Positions 11,580 to 22,464 of a stretch of DNA of 64,000 nucleotides are shown one piece after another. The notes beneath the pieces were generated by a model that worked only from the letters and a program-made list of their open reading frames with translations, made no database searches and had not been told where the DNA came from. A program made the translations under genes and the position numbers. Each line of letters begins with the position of its first letter. Positions within the stretch are counted from its first letter, which is position 1. Source of the DNA: Aquatica leii (Eukaryota; Arthropoda; Insecta; Coleoptera; Lampyridae); assembly GCA_035610365.1 (NCBI GenBank), contig CM069432.1, positions 20,956,354 through 21,020,353 of the forward strand, written 5' to 3'.

Positions 11580-14110
11580 CCTATTCATGGAGAAGCAAAA
11601 GTAACCATTGGTTTTGGAAACGGAGGAGTCGGCTATCAGGTACTGGAAGTAGCATCACAAAAGAAGTTATATTAGGAATAAACGTTATAAAAAAGTATGG
11701 GTTGTATTTGGATATAAAAAACAATGATTGGCGGCAAATAAATTCTTTTTTATCACAGAAGACAGCCGTGTGTCTTATTGAGTGAAAACGTGATCCTGCC
11801 TGGAAATACTGAAAGTGTAGTAATGGCACGCCTGAATAAAAAAATGCGTGAAAAAACGTTAAAACGTTAAAAAAAAGACCGTGGTAGGCCAATACAAATC
11901 AGCATCTCAAATTGTGAAATGCGTAAATTACTAAAACTACGTCGCCAAAAAAGTGTCTACAACAAGTATTAAACATTCTTACCTCTAAGTGCCAAAACCT
12001 CATCCAAAACCAGCTGCTTAAAGTTAAAGCGTTAATCTAGCAGTATCAAGATGTGTTTGCGCTAAAAAATAGTTCCAAAAGAAAAGGTAACATGATGAAG
12101 CATACAATTAATACCGAAAACAATCAGCCGATGCGATAAGATCTACACCGATTTTCTTGGGCAAAACGAGAAGAAGCTGAACAAATAATTACGGATATAG
12201 AAAGAAAAGGTATAATTGAGTACTGCTAGTAAAGAAGAAGGATAAATCAACAAAATTTTGTGTAAATTACAGACAGCTTAACAACGTGACCAAAAAAGAC
12301 AGCTACCCTTTAACAAGAATTGACAATGCTTTAGACACCCTGTCCTAGTGGTTTTCAACGTTGAATTTGAAGGGTGGTTACTGGCAGTAAAATTACAGCG
12401 TTTACGATTGGAATTGGTTTTTTGCAGTTCACTTTTATGTTTTTTCGCCTCTATAACGCTCTTGCAACGTTAGAGCGTGTAATGAAGACCATCTTACCAG
12501 GATTGCCTTAAAAGACGTGGCTGGTTTATCTAGACGACCTAATTGTGGTTAGAAGGTCGTTTAAAGAGCATTCGAACAACCTAAAAGAAATGTCTAAATC
12601 GAAACTAGGTCTAAATAAATGCCACGTATTTAAAAAAAAGGGCAATACTTTGGCCACGTCGTATCTAGAAATGGTGTAAAGACTGAATCAGATAAAGTTC
12701 GAGCTAAGACCAATCAACATCAGGTATAAAGTTATTTTGGTTTGTGCACTTATTTCTGGATTTATCAATGTCGCCAAATTTTTGACAAATCTGATCAAAA
12801 AAAGATCAAAATTTAGACTGCGTAAAAGCTGCTTTTTTTCATCAACTAAAACAAACTTTAGTCACTTCGCCGATTTTTGGTTATCCAAGAGAACCTGTAA
12901 ACTTTGTGTTAGACACCGATCCAAGTAATCTGGGCATAGGTGCAATACTGTTAAAAACGCAAGATGAGCAGGAAAAGGTCGTCACGTATTTTAACAAAGT
13001 TTTGTCTAGGTTAGAAAAGAATTACTGCTGTTAGCAGACGTCAAGTCTATAGAACACTTTCACAAATATTTGCTATTGCTATTTCGTAATCCGGAAGGAC
13101 AGGTGGCAAACGGCCGACGACCAACGTAGGAAGAAGTGAGTGCTTTGGAAAAAACATCAAAGCATGAAAGTGGAAGACTGTCTTCTTAAAAGATCTTTAG
13201 CGAGTGTCTATGGCATGAATAATAAACTCTAGTTGGTAGTGGCAAAAGACGGGTGTTGCAGCATTTGCACGGTCGTACATCGGAAAAACATTTTGGCGTA
13301 AAGAAGACATTCGAGGAAGTTCAAAAAAAATTCTACTAGGTGAACTGCAAAAAAAAACGTCTTCAGTGCATGGTCTGTGCATTAGTAAAATGTCCACAAA
13401 AAAAACGAAAAGCACCAATAAATCGAACGAAAAAAATAATATGGGAAACCCTTTAGAAAGAGTGACAATCAACGTCGCAGAGCTATTCATAGAATTTAAA
13501 TAAAAAAACAAATACATCTTGATGGCGATAAATTATTTCACAAAATGAACAAAAGCTTACGCTATACCCAATTAAGAAGCAGCTACAGTCGCAGACATTT
13601 AGGTGAATGAATTTTTCTGCCGGTTTGAAGTTTTGTTGAAATTATATTCCGACCAAGACCGCAACTTTGAGTTTGTTCTGTTTTAAGAAGTTTGGCGACT
13701 TTTGGAAATTTAAAAAAACTCTCATCCTTAATCTGATAGCATCCAAAAGGGTGGGATCAATATTTGAACCTTTTGCTACTGGCATACCGATGATCTGTTT
13801 ACGAAAGCATAAGCCGAACACAATCCTGTGTCATGCTCGGTTGCAAAAAAATCGAAAGAAGAAATTGTTAAAGAAGACTACGTAAGCAAGTTGTTGGAGA
13901 TACTAAACGAACTACATGAGGCGTTCCGTAAAAACCAGATATGAAGTCAAAGCACAAAACGATAGATGTCAACAGAACGGCATGGTGTGGTTGTATAATC
14001 TCCAAAAATGACGTGGTTTGTCGCTGAAACTGTTGAAACAATAAAAGGAATTTTATAAAATTTTCCAGGTTATTTATAACGTCATATATCATATCCAAAA
14101 ACCACCAAGT
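11580..14110 (+). pseudogene. Ty3/gypsy pol remnant
   Basis: The plus strand gives the pol domains in correct order, broken by many stops. A protease tail reads LGINVIKKYGL near 11670-11710. The reverse transcriptase gives KKDKSTKFCVNYRQLN near 12235-12285, a degraded TLNLKGGYWQ near 12360-12390, and YLDDLIV near 12525-12550. The RNase H start reads FVLDTDPSNLGIGAIL near 12900-12955. The integrase zinc finger reads HLHGRTSEKHFGVKKT followed by CxxC near 13265-13395. The integrase core gives MAINYFTK near 13520-13545 and YSDQDRNFE near 13645-13675, with the family DQG changed to DQD. This is an old, dead element; LTRs were not found. The minus-strand open frames across it carry no domain. Confidence 0.85.
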
Positions 14111-14639
14111 GGTCCATATTAATCTCTAGTTTCGTTTGCTGGCAAATGATAGAATGTTCTTCGATAAACTCATGAGAATTTACTAAGGCTTTAGAAAGGC
14201 TAGGTTTGGAGTTACAACCAAAGAGCAACAAAACCTATTCTAAGCACAAATGGATTCCTTTATTTCACATTGCGTGCAAATCTTGAGATAACAAAGAAGT
14301 TGCAGTAGTATTTTAGTAGGAGTTTAGATGGCTAGATGAACTACGATATCAACTGGTGGAAGACCTTTAACGCCTTTTCCAGAGGTCCAAAAGTATGAAA
14401 AATGCAAAACGATAAATCTAAGCTATAAGGTGAATGCTTTTAAATCTTACGTTTTGTTGTATTTTTTTTTACTACTCTGACGACGTGGGGCCGAGCATTG
14501 TTGTGAAACATGATGATACCACGTAAAAGCTTCCCAAAACGTTTTTGCCTTATTTATTTTGTCTTATTTATTAGAGTTTCATTGTACCGGTTTGCATTGA
14601 TATGCACGCTAGATTTCTTTAAATTCCATCAACTGTAAC
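14111..14639. other. Gypsy flank, no gene seen
   Basis: AT-rich sequence between the gypsy integrase end and the first family U copy. It may hold the 3' end of the gypsy element; no LTR pair was recognised. Confidence 0.3.
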
Positions 14640-15720
14640 CATCGTTTGAGTTTGTGCGATTTCTTTTGTGAGAGACTCAGTAGTTGAGTTAATGTTATTG
14701 GTTTCATGTATTTTAGAATGTTATTGATTTCACGTTGATTTAAGAAAGTTATTTTATGTTTTTAAATTCATCTTTGTCAATCAATTTTGTAAGTAAAGTT
14801 TTGTATTCAAATACTAACAAATTATTACGTTGTTTAAACATCCGTATTCTGCATTTACGTCAAGTTGGTATTTTTTTGGTTTGTCAAAATTCCAGTTGTA
14901 ATTTATGTTTTTCTTCCGAGATATAATTATAAATAAATATATTTTAGCATTTGTTTAAAAGTTCATTGTATTAAGTACATTCGGAGTGCATTCACACTCA
15001 TTTTCCTTTGTGTTAGTTTTATCAAATTACATTTCAAATTGAGTAATGCGATTCATTTTTATAAGTTATTAGACAGTTTTATGATCTATGTCTCAACGAG
15101 TAATCTTTACGACCGAAAGCAAATCTGTATATATTTTTATTGGTTTAACATTTCTCACAGTATGAAAGGCCGTTTTCAAACCCTACTTTTGTGTCGCAAT
15201 TGAATCTGTTTGCATCTCCTTTGCACTTCTTGGTGGTACTGTTTTCTTATAAAAGATTTCGGACACAACCTTTAGGGAGGAGGTAACAAATTGAGGTTTT
15301 AATTATTAGTAGTTGTGGGTAAAGGGAATGAGTCGCAAATTGTAGCAAGCATTACAAATCATAGAAATGTAGTTTAGGTGTACGGTTGAATTACCACTAA
15401 GGAAGTTGCAGTATCCGCGGAATATATGAAGTTAAAAAGCATAGTGAATTATTAGTGATGTATTGGAAATAGTTTCCTAATTTGTAAATTACGACCGTTT
15501 ATGGTTTCACGCGCTTTCAAGTGTTTTTTGTTTTAAGTACTTTAGAATCGTGAGTTGCTGTGGGACACCGTACCAATTTCGCCTTAGTGGCGGCTTGAGG
15601 AGAGTCTTCCGTCGGATCCTTATCAACTGGAGTTAGCTTTTAGATCTTTTGGTCGATGGCAGCTGGCTACCTTTGGGACAACTACCAGCCTTTTCCTGGA
15701 CCAACTACCGAAAGCTTAAG
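14640..15720. repeat. Family U repeat, diverged copy A
   Basis: Collinear with 17580-18650 inside the split Penelope-like element. Shared blocks include TGTAACCATCGTTT, AAAGTTTTGTATT, CCAGTTGTAATTTATGTTT and GAGATATAA in the same order, followed by a shared C-rich segment and a shared GGTATTTAT. No open frame spans it. It is an interspersed repeat of unknown class. The divergence suggests an old copy. Confidence 0.55.
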
Positions 15721-15834
15721 GTATTTATTTTGTACTAACTAATTAAATTTAGTGAATTTATTTATGCCAGTATAGTGTTTTAAAAAGCTTTGGGCGTTCA
15801 GTAAAATAAAGAGTGTTGCGAATTAACGATTTTA

Positions 15835-17206
15835 CAATTGTAACAGCAAAGGCTTCCACGGTCGGAGTATATACTAAGATAAAAACGTCTTCCAGGTTTA
15901 GACCGTGTTATTGTTGTAAAGAAGTTGCCAACGTTTTGACCACTTTCGAACTCAAAAAGCAACCAAAATCTAACTAAAAACTTCTCAAAAGTTAGCTAAT
16001 CAACTTGTAAACTAAGCCAGATTCTAAACTCCAAAGAAGTGACTTAAAATGGAATAGTCTTCGTATATAAAGAAGAAATATCGTCACGGCTGGTTAAGTT
16101 CGAGTTTGATTGGATTACGGTTGAAAGGAGGCGTGTTTTCGGTAAGGGACTAATGACCGGGAACGAAAAAGGGGATAGCTCGAAACCATGATCACGATTG
16201 AAGTTATTAGGGTGCTTGATGATTTCTATGTTTTTTCAAAGTTTTCTGTTAAAAAAGAATGGAGATTTGGCAATCACCGAAACGTTATTAAAATCTATTT
16301 TGTGACCTGTAGTAAAATGATGTTCAGCAACCGCAGACTTAAAAATATGCCTTTTCCTTATACAACGATCATTTTCTGAAACGCGAGTAATGACGGAACG
16401 GCCGGTTTTACCAATGTAGACTAAACCACATGAACAAGGAATTTGGTATACACCTTGAGACGAAAGTGTAGGAAATTTGTCCTTGGGAGAAGGGAGAATC
16501 TGAGAAATTTTGCCTATCGAGTTGAATATGGGTTTGATACTATTCTTACGAAGAAGTTTTCCTATTTGATCACTTTATAAATGTATGGTAAAAAAGTCAA
16601 TTTTGGATTGGATTCGGGAGTAGAAATGTCCTTGGGTAATCGAGTACGTGGATGTACACGACGATTAATAACTCTATGAATATCTCGCTTCATATAACCA
16701 TTGTTCACTAAGGTTCTAGTAAGATGACGGAGTTCCGAGTCTAGATTCTCAGGTAAATAGAAAAACCACGATAAACCAAAGATTCAATAACAGAAGGTTT
16801 CTGTGCAGGATGATGATGAGACAAAGCATGAAGGTATCTGTCCGTATGGATGAGTTTGCGATAAACAGAATGGCCCAGAAGTCCGCCGTGTTTACGAGTC
16901 ACAAGAACGTCAAGAAATGAGAAAGAACCATTACTTTCAATTCCCATAGTAAATTTGATATTTAAGTGTTGATTGTAAAGATGATCAAAAAACTTAGACA
17001 ATTCGATATGACCGTAAGACCAAACAATAAACGTGTCGTCAACATACCTATACCAAACTTTAAGTTTTAATATAGATGATTCAAAAGCAACCGTTTCAAA
17101 GAATTCCATAAAAATGTTAGCTACAACAGGTGATAGAAAAAAACCCATAGCAGCACCAGAAACCTGTTCGTAAAACTTGTTATCAAATTGGAAGTAAGTG
17201 GAGGGA
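15835..17206 (-). pseudogene. Penelope-like element PLE-1b, 3' half (RT C-terminus and GIY-YIG)
   Basis: A diverged relative of the element at 52095-56904, running on the minus strand. From 17206 down it encodes the RT core (MGFFLSPVVANIFMEFFE, then WYRYVDDTFIVW near 17010-17060), the FLDVLVTRK block, and a GIY-YIG nuclease region near 16440-16380. It ends in the terminal repeat at 15835-16060. Stops and frameshifts are present. The terminal repeat lacks the roughly 36 bp that in the young element hold the hammerhead core: the sequence jumps from CACTTTCG to AACTCAAAAAGC near 15950. The reading frame is interrupted at 17206 by family U and resumes at 20627. Confidence 0.88.
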
Positions 17207-20200
17207 GTGTAATGTTAGTCGCCTCCTCGCGGTGCACTCTCAGTAGCATTTGTGCTGGTTCTCCAGTACAGGTGTGAACTAAATGACTGACACGGGCCTA
17301 CATTTTACCATGTGGTGTTGTTGCTCTTAAAACGGATACGTTTCTAACCAATTCCAGGGTTTAAGCGTAAGTATGGGTCCTGTGTTAACGGCCAAAACAT
17401 ATCGTACCCAAACGTGGTAGTAGTTGTGTTGACGCCTTACTTTTAATGGGCTCCCCTCTACGGTGTGTGACCTGCGTTTGAAAGTCAGCAGTATTCTTTT
17501 ATGACAGACCCCATAAATAAATTCAGCTGGCTGGATTTGCGTTTTCTTTTTTTTTTTCTTTCTCGATTTGTTAGTTCGGTGTAACCATCGTTTAAAATCG
17601 ATTGGTTGTTTAAGTAATCTTTGGTAATGGACACAGTATTCTGAATTTGTTTTAATGTAATTTTAGATTGAGTTTAATAAGTTATTTTACGATTTTAAAT
17701 TCAAAGTACAATGTAAATTGTTGATAAAGTTTTGTATTTTGTTACGCCGTGAACCATCTGATTTCGCGATTTTGTTTATTAAGTATTTCACTTGGTTTGT
17801 TGAGAAGTCCAGTTGTAATTTATGTTTCCCTTCTGAGATATAACCGTAATTAATTATATTTTCGTCGTTTGTTTATTTTAAGTTGGATCAAAAGTTCTTT
17901 GTTCAAGTGCATTCTCAGTACAGTCGTACTTTGATTTCTTTGTGTCAATCGTTTAGATTACGTGGAAAAATTAAGTCATTATCTTAATTTATTATGCAGT
18001 TTAAATTCTTGTAATATAATATTTTGTCAATTTGACACTTTCACGTACAAGCGAAATGCTGTGTCCTAATGCTATAAATATGACGTAATGGGGACTGATT
18101 GCCTCTTTATCACACTTCTTAATAAGAGTGTTTTCGTTCTTGAAATTTCGAACACAGCCTTTGTGGAAAGGGTATTCGAGAAAAGTTGATATATGGATGA
18201 GGATTCGATCGTGCAGGGGAAGATTTTAGAAATACCGGGGATCGTGAGATGTAGTAGAGTGAGCAGGGTACTTTGCCCTATCGTTATGCCTTACCGCGGA
18301 AGTCAATTCGTACCGTGAAAATTAAGTGTGGTGATGAAAATGTTAATATGTTTTCAAATTTCGTAATGTACGGTTTATTTAGACGTCACGGTATCCAAAA
18401 ATAAACAATCACGCTTGAGGGATTTAGTTTCGATGTTTTAAGTAGAAAAATCCCTTTTCTTTGCTATTGTGCGGTTTAAATTGTGAAAATAAATCTTCCG
18501 CTGGTGACCTATTGTTTGGGGGTTCCACTGATCCCGCATTCGACTACGATACGTTTGGGAGCGACCGAAGTCCATCTGAGGTTGTAGCTTTGAAAACCAC
18601 TGTGACCCGCAGCTTACCTGGTTTCTACAATTAAGTAAAGGTATTTATCGATTTTGGTTATTATCGTGTAGTGACCCGCGATTATAATGCAGTAAAAGCT
18701 TTGAATTTGAGCCAATTGAATTACGACTAACGTTAAATTTATTTATTTCAATGAACGCTTAAAGTGTTTGCGCGAAATTAAAATAAATTAACTTTGTTTT
18801 GGTGCGCTCGAAAAGTAAATCGTATTCCCGAATATATGATAATGTAACGAATTATAAACTATATTTTGTTTAGTTCGAATTAAAGTTCGGACCTATATTT
18901 TATAATCTGTATTGTTCTTAGTTATTTGAATTATTTAATTTCTTATGCGGTCAAGGCCTTGAAATTTATTTGCGTTATGTTTTATTTGAAAACGTCGAGT
19001 TAACGCTATTATTGTAGCATTTTCTTTTTATAAATTTTGATTTAATGTTTTGTGTGTAGATTGTTCATTTTTGTTTGGTTTTGCTTAAGATTATTAATTA
19101 ATTTTTATTTTATTAAAATTTGTTTACTAATCATTTTTTTTTGTTTTGTTGTTTAATATTCATTCAATAAATGTTAAATTGTTAAATGTAAAGAGCTTTT
19201 ATTCATTTAGCTACCGCATACGTAAATTTTTGTTTTTAAGTGTATTTCAGTAAAGTTACAACTCAAGGTAAGTTCCGGGGTTGTAACCAACCAGATGAGC
19301 TTTCGGATAATTAGGGGTTTGAAAGCTACCCTCATCGTGACCTTGATTGGCGCCCTTACCGATTTTTGACTATTTTACCGTTTTAGTTCAATTTTACGTC
19401 GATCGCGTTTCCAATTTTTCACGGAATTTTAAATTACAACCCACCCCCTTCTCCGTTGAGCTAGTGGCACAACCCCGTTTATGTTACCGCATTTCAGGCA
19501 GCGACTTTGTGTTAATTTTGGCATGTAACAGGTGGCATAACGTCCGTGGATTGTGGACTTAATTGTGTACGATTTATACGTGAGGGAGAGGTTTGTCATG
19601 TGACCGCTTCTCTTAGAATAATAGTCATTCTACCCAATTCCGAGGGAAGGAATTGGACAGGAACTGGAGGCACGGCTGGCAGGCGTAAACCGTCTTGTCT
19701 ATGCCGGTAAATCTGGATCTAGCTCCAATTCTAAAACTTCAATCTTCAGACAGGAACTTGGGGCACGGCCTGGGCCTTAGGGTTTTCCAGTGCCGGTAAC
19801 CCCGGCCCTAGTTCTGAAGGGAGAGAAAAGGCCGAGTCCTTTTGTACAAAAGCATGGCAAGGGAAGCTAGTCCCTCCACCAAAAGAAGCGTCTTGTGGTA
19901 ACCGTACGTGGACCAATACGCCCGGGGTCTATGTGAGTGGTTTTGCGCCTTAGACCCATAGAACGGACAGCAATCTACCCAATTCCAGTACCCTTAGCAT
20001 TTATACGGAAAGGGCGAGGGCTCTTCGAACATTGCAAGGTAGCAGAGAAATCCATTTTTGTAGGATGGAGGAGACTGCGACGGCGACTCGTCCAACGTGG
20101 TGCGGCAGCAACACAAGTATCCGAGGGTGATAGAGAGTCCCACCGGAGACTCGCTGTCAGGTGCTCTATCAACTGGTGTCGGTCTATTGGGGGAGTGAGA

Positions 20201-20626
20201 CCTAGCTCTGGCACAGGTTGGTCGTCGATTTATTCCGTCGTGCTACATGTCCCTTAAGAGGGAGGGTACTACGGCACTCTATCCCCGTCTCGTTCCACTG
20301 CTACCCCCTATTTATAGGCGTGGGAAAAGCTAGTTTGGAGTGCTACACTGGCCAGCTAACATCGACCAGAAATAAGAGTCAGAAAGGATGAGACAATCCG
20401 AGTTATACGCTGAACTGCCCATTTCTTAGTAAAAGACTGGGTCGCGATACCTGCGAAAGGGTGGGTTTTAGTTTCACTAGTTCTACCGCCTACCGTGTAA
20501 CGGAAACCGGGGTGCTAAGTCCAAGAACTAGGATTTGCTTTACTAATGCGATAGATTGCACGACACTCCGGGTGTGCGCAATGGGGGTGCTTACCGCCCC
20601 CCCATACCCTCCGGTAGAGTCGTAAC
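17207..20626. mobile_element. Family U insertion, unclassified, 3.4 kb
   Basis: This segment interrupts PLE-1b: the PLE alignment to 53570-53650 stops at about 17206 and resumes at about 20627, with little or no PLE sequence lost. It holds a region shared with 14640-15720 and one shared with 22815-22905. The right 1.3 kb is clearly richer in G and C than its surroundings and contains an internal diverged duplication (GACAGGAACTGGAGGCACGG near 19656 and GACAGGAACTTGGGGCACGG near 19750). No RT, integrase or transposase motif was found in either strand. Boundaries are good to about 10 bp; a clean target duplication was not found. It could be a non-autonomous retroelement or LTR-less relic. Confidence 0.6.
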
Positions 20627-21300
20627 TATGACTCCTCTTAGAGGAACTAAACTCCTCCTCCTCCTCCTAAAGTCCTTGCTATGTTAAGACAGAATCTGTT
20701 CGATGATAATAAGCGAATCCTTAATAGGAACTTTAGTAAAAAGTAAAGTGACATCAAAACTCACAAGAAGATCTTGGGGTTCAAGTTTTATAGTTTGTAA
20801 ACGTTGAATAAAATGCTGAGAATTGAGGATGTGAGAAGAAGTTTTACCTGTAAACTCACAAAAAATGTTAGACAAGAATTTGGCTTGTAGGTAGGAGATT
20901 GGATAGTACTGACGATAGGTAGAAAGGGAATACCTTGTTTGTAAATTTTGGGAACTCCGTATAGACGAGGTGGCTTAGAATCTGAAAGGGTAAGTCGACG
21001 TTTAGTTTCAGGAGGTAGATTGGAGTATTTGATGATTTGGCTGACCTCACGTTCAATCCTCGAAATGGGATTACGAGTTAGAAGAGCGTACGTTTCCTTA
21101 GACAGAATAGAATAGATTTTTGCAACATAATCAATATGGTTTAAAACGACAGTAGCGTTGTTTTTGTCAGCTGGAAAAACAATAATATCAAGGTTCTTAC
21201 TAAGACTTTTTAGGGCTAACTCTTCCGACATAGAAATTTTGGATTCAGAAATTTTAGATGATTCAAAGATTTTGATTGTGTTAATACGAATGTTTTCCTT
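20627..21300 (-). pseudogene. PLE-1b, 5' part of the reverse transcriptase
   Basis: Continuation of the split Penelope-like element on the minus strand. It reads SESALKSLSKN-like sequence, then ADKNNATVVLNHIDYVAKI (21100-21180), the LYGVPKI block near 20950, and LVSFDVTLLFTKVPIKDSL near 20700-20770. These match residues about 280-450 of the intact protein at 52445-55009. Several frame breaks are present. A short CTC-repeat expansion sits near 20653, close to the family U junction. Homology ends near 21290-21300, so the N-terminal third and upstream terminal repeat are missing. Confidence 0.85.
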
Positions 21301-21371
21301 TCCAAAAGATAGTGGAAAAGTGTTGGGCTTGTGTACCAATTATCTAATTATAGAATATGATTTTTGTCGTA

Positions 21372-22464
21372 CTAAGGTTCCATCAGATTGTTCATGACAT
21401 TTCCGCTCACTCCTAAGTGATCAGTTCGCTCAATATTTGTGCTCTTGCCAGTGTAAACGATATAATCCAGCACATATCCCGTTTCAGCATCGCATATCTC
21501 AAAAAGCTTTATGCCGAAACGGTGTCTTTTGGCGGGGATATATTGTTTGAAAGCCAATCTTCTTTTATAAAGAATTAGATTTTCATCTATTGCCAAGTGC
21601 TGAAAGGGGTAGAATGCTCCTTTGAATTTCGTTCTCAGTGCGTCTACAATTGGCTGGATTTTTCGTAAAGGGTCTTCTTCATCTAAATTTGTGTTATTCA
21701 CGAAATGCAAAGCACGCAAAGTTTGCAGAAAAGTGTCACGACTGCAAATTTTTGCAAAAAACCGGACTTGTCGTCCAGTAATCCGACAATTTTGGCTTTT
21801 AAACAATTCCCATAAGTGTGCATAAACCAAACAAAACATACATCTCCGAGATGTTTTTATCCGTCCATGTTTTATATGATGAATATTTTTCTTTCAATGC
21901 TGTTCCGAAAATATTGGTATGTTCCGTGATAATAGTCATCAAATTGTTATCAAAAAGTGTAGGAAGTAACCAAGTTCGGGCGAATCTTCTAAAAATCCTA
22001 GGTTCCCATTTACCCCGGAGTTCAAATTATCAAAATTCATATTAGGAGGAACGAAATTGTCATCAAATCGCCACTGAAACTTTGGACCGGCATTTCTAGC
22101 AGTGTTTCCGCTCGTTCCCGTTGTAGCAATGTTTACTTCTTCATTTTCTTGCTCTTCAATTCCAATATCTTCAGTTTCAGAATCGCTGGAATATTCAATT
22201 TCGCTTGGCAAGTATTCGTCCTCGCTTTCTAGTATTTGCTGAAGCTCTTCGTCAGAAAAGCCTCTTTTTGAAGCCATGATAATAAAAAAGTAGGACGCTC
22301 TAGACGTGCACGCACATACTGCTGCTGTGGTACTGACTACACCGCGTCCCGCGCTGCGCCGCACATCGGCCACGTAGCACTCATGCGCCACACGAGATCA
22401 GTTTCTCCCGGCTCCGTTCCAGCGGTAAGCACTTGCTTTTCAGCCACCGTCTCGAACAGGTTAA
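21372..22464 (-). pseudogene. piggyBac-like transposase, N-terminal half with 5' end
   Basis: The minus strand starts with TTAA at 22464-22461, the piggyBac target site. A GC-rich leader follows, then a start at about 22277 (MASKRGFSDEELQQILES). The acidic N-terminus leads into the DDE domain start (KTWTDKNISEMYVLFG across a frameshift at about 21840-21938). It continues through FHLAIDENLILYKRR-like sequence (AIDENL holds the first catalytic aspartate) and FGIKLFEICDAETGYVLD with the second. The copy stops at 21372, before the third aspartate and the cysteine-rich tail. It abuts PLE-1b debris there. The 3' half is missing and a frameshift breaks the rest, so it is inactive. Confidence 0.85.

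Noticed and set aside
10604..13517. Several minus-strand open frames rich in Phe, Leu and Ser across 10.6-13.5 kb
   Set aside because: They are the complement of A-rich, Lys-rich gypsy coding DNA and contain no domain; the plus strand holds the real, if broken, pol motifs.
19937..20257. 106-codon Arg-rich plus-strand frame and an overlapping minus frame at 19975-20214
   Set aside because: They occur in the GC-richer part of family U where stops are rare by composition; no domain and no splice or start context.
20641..20670. CTC trinucleotide run as a functional site
   Set aside because: It replaces one CTC in the aligned PLE sequence and is best explained as microsatellite expansion near an insertion junction.
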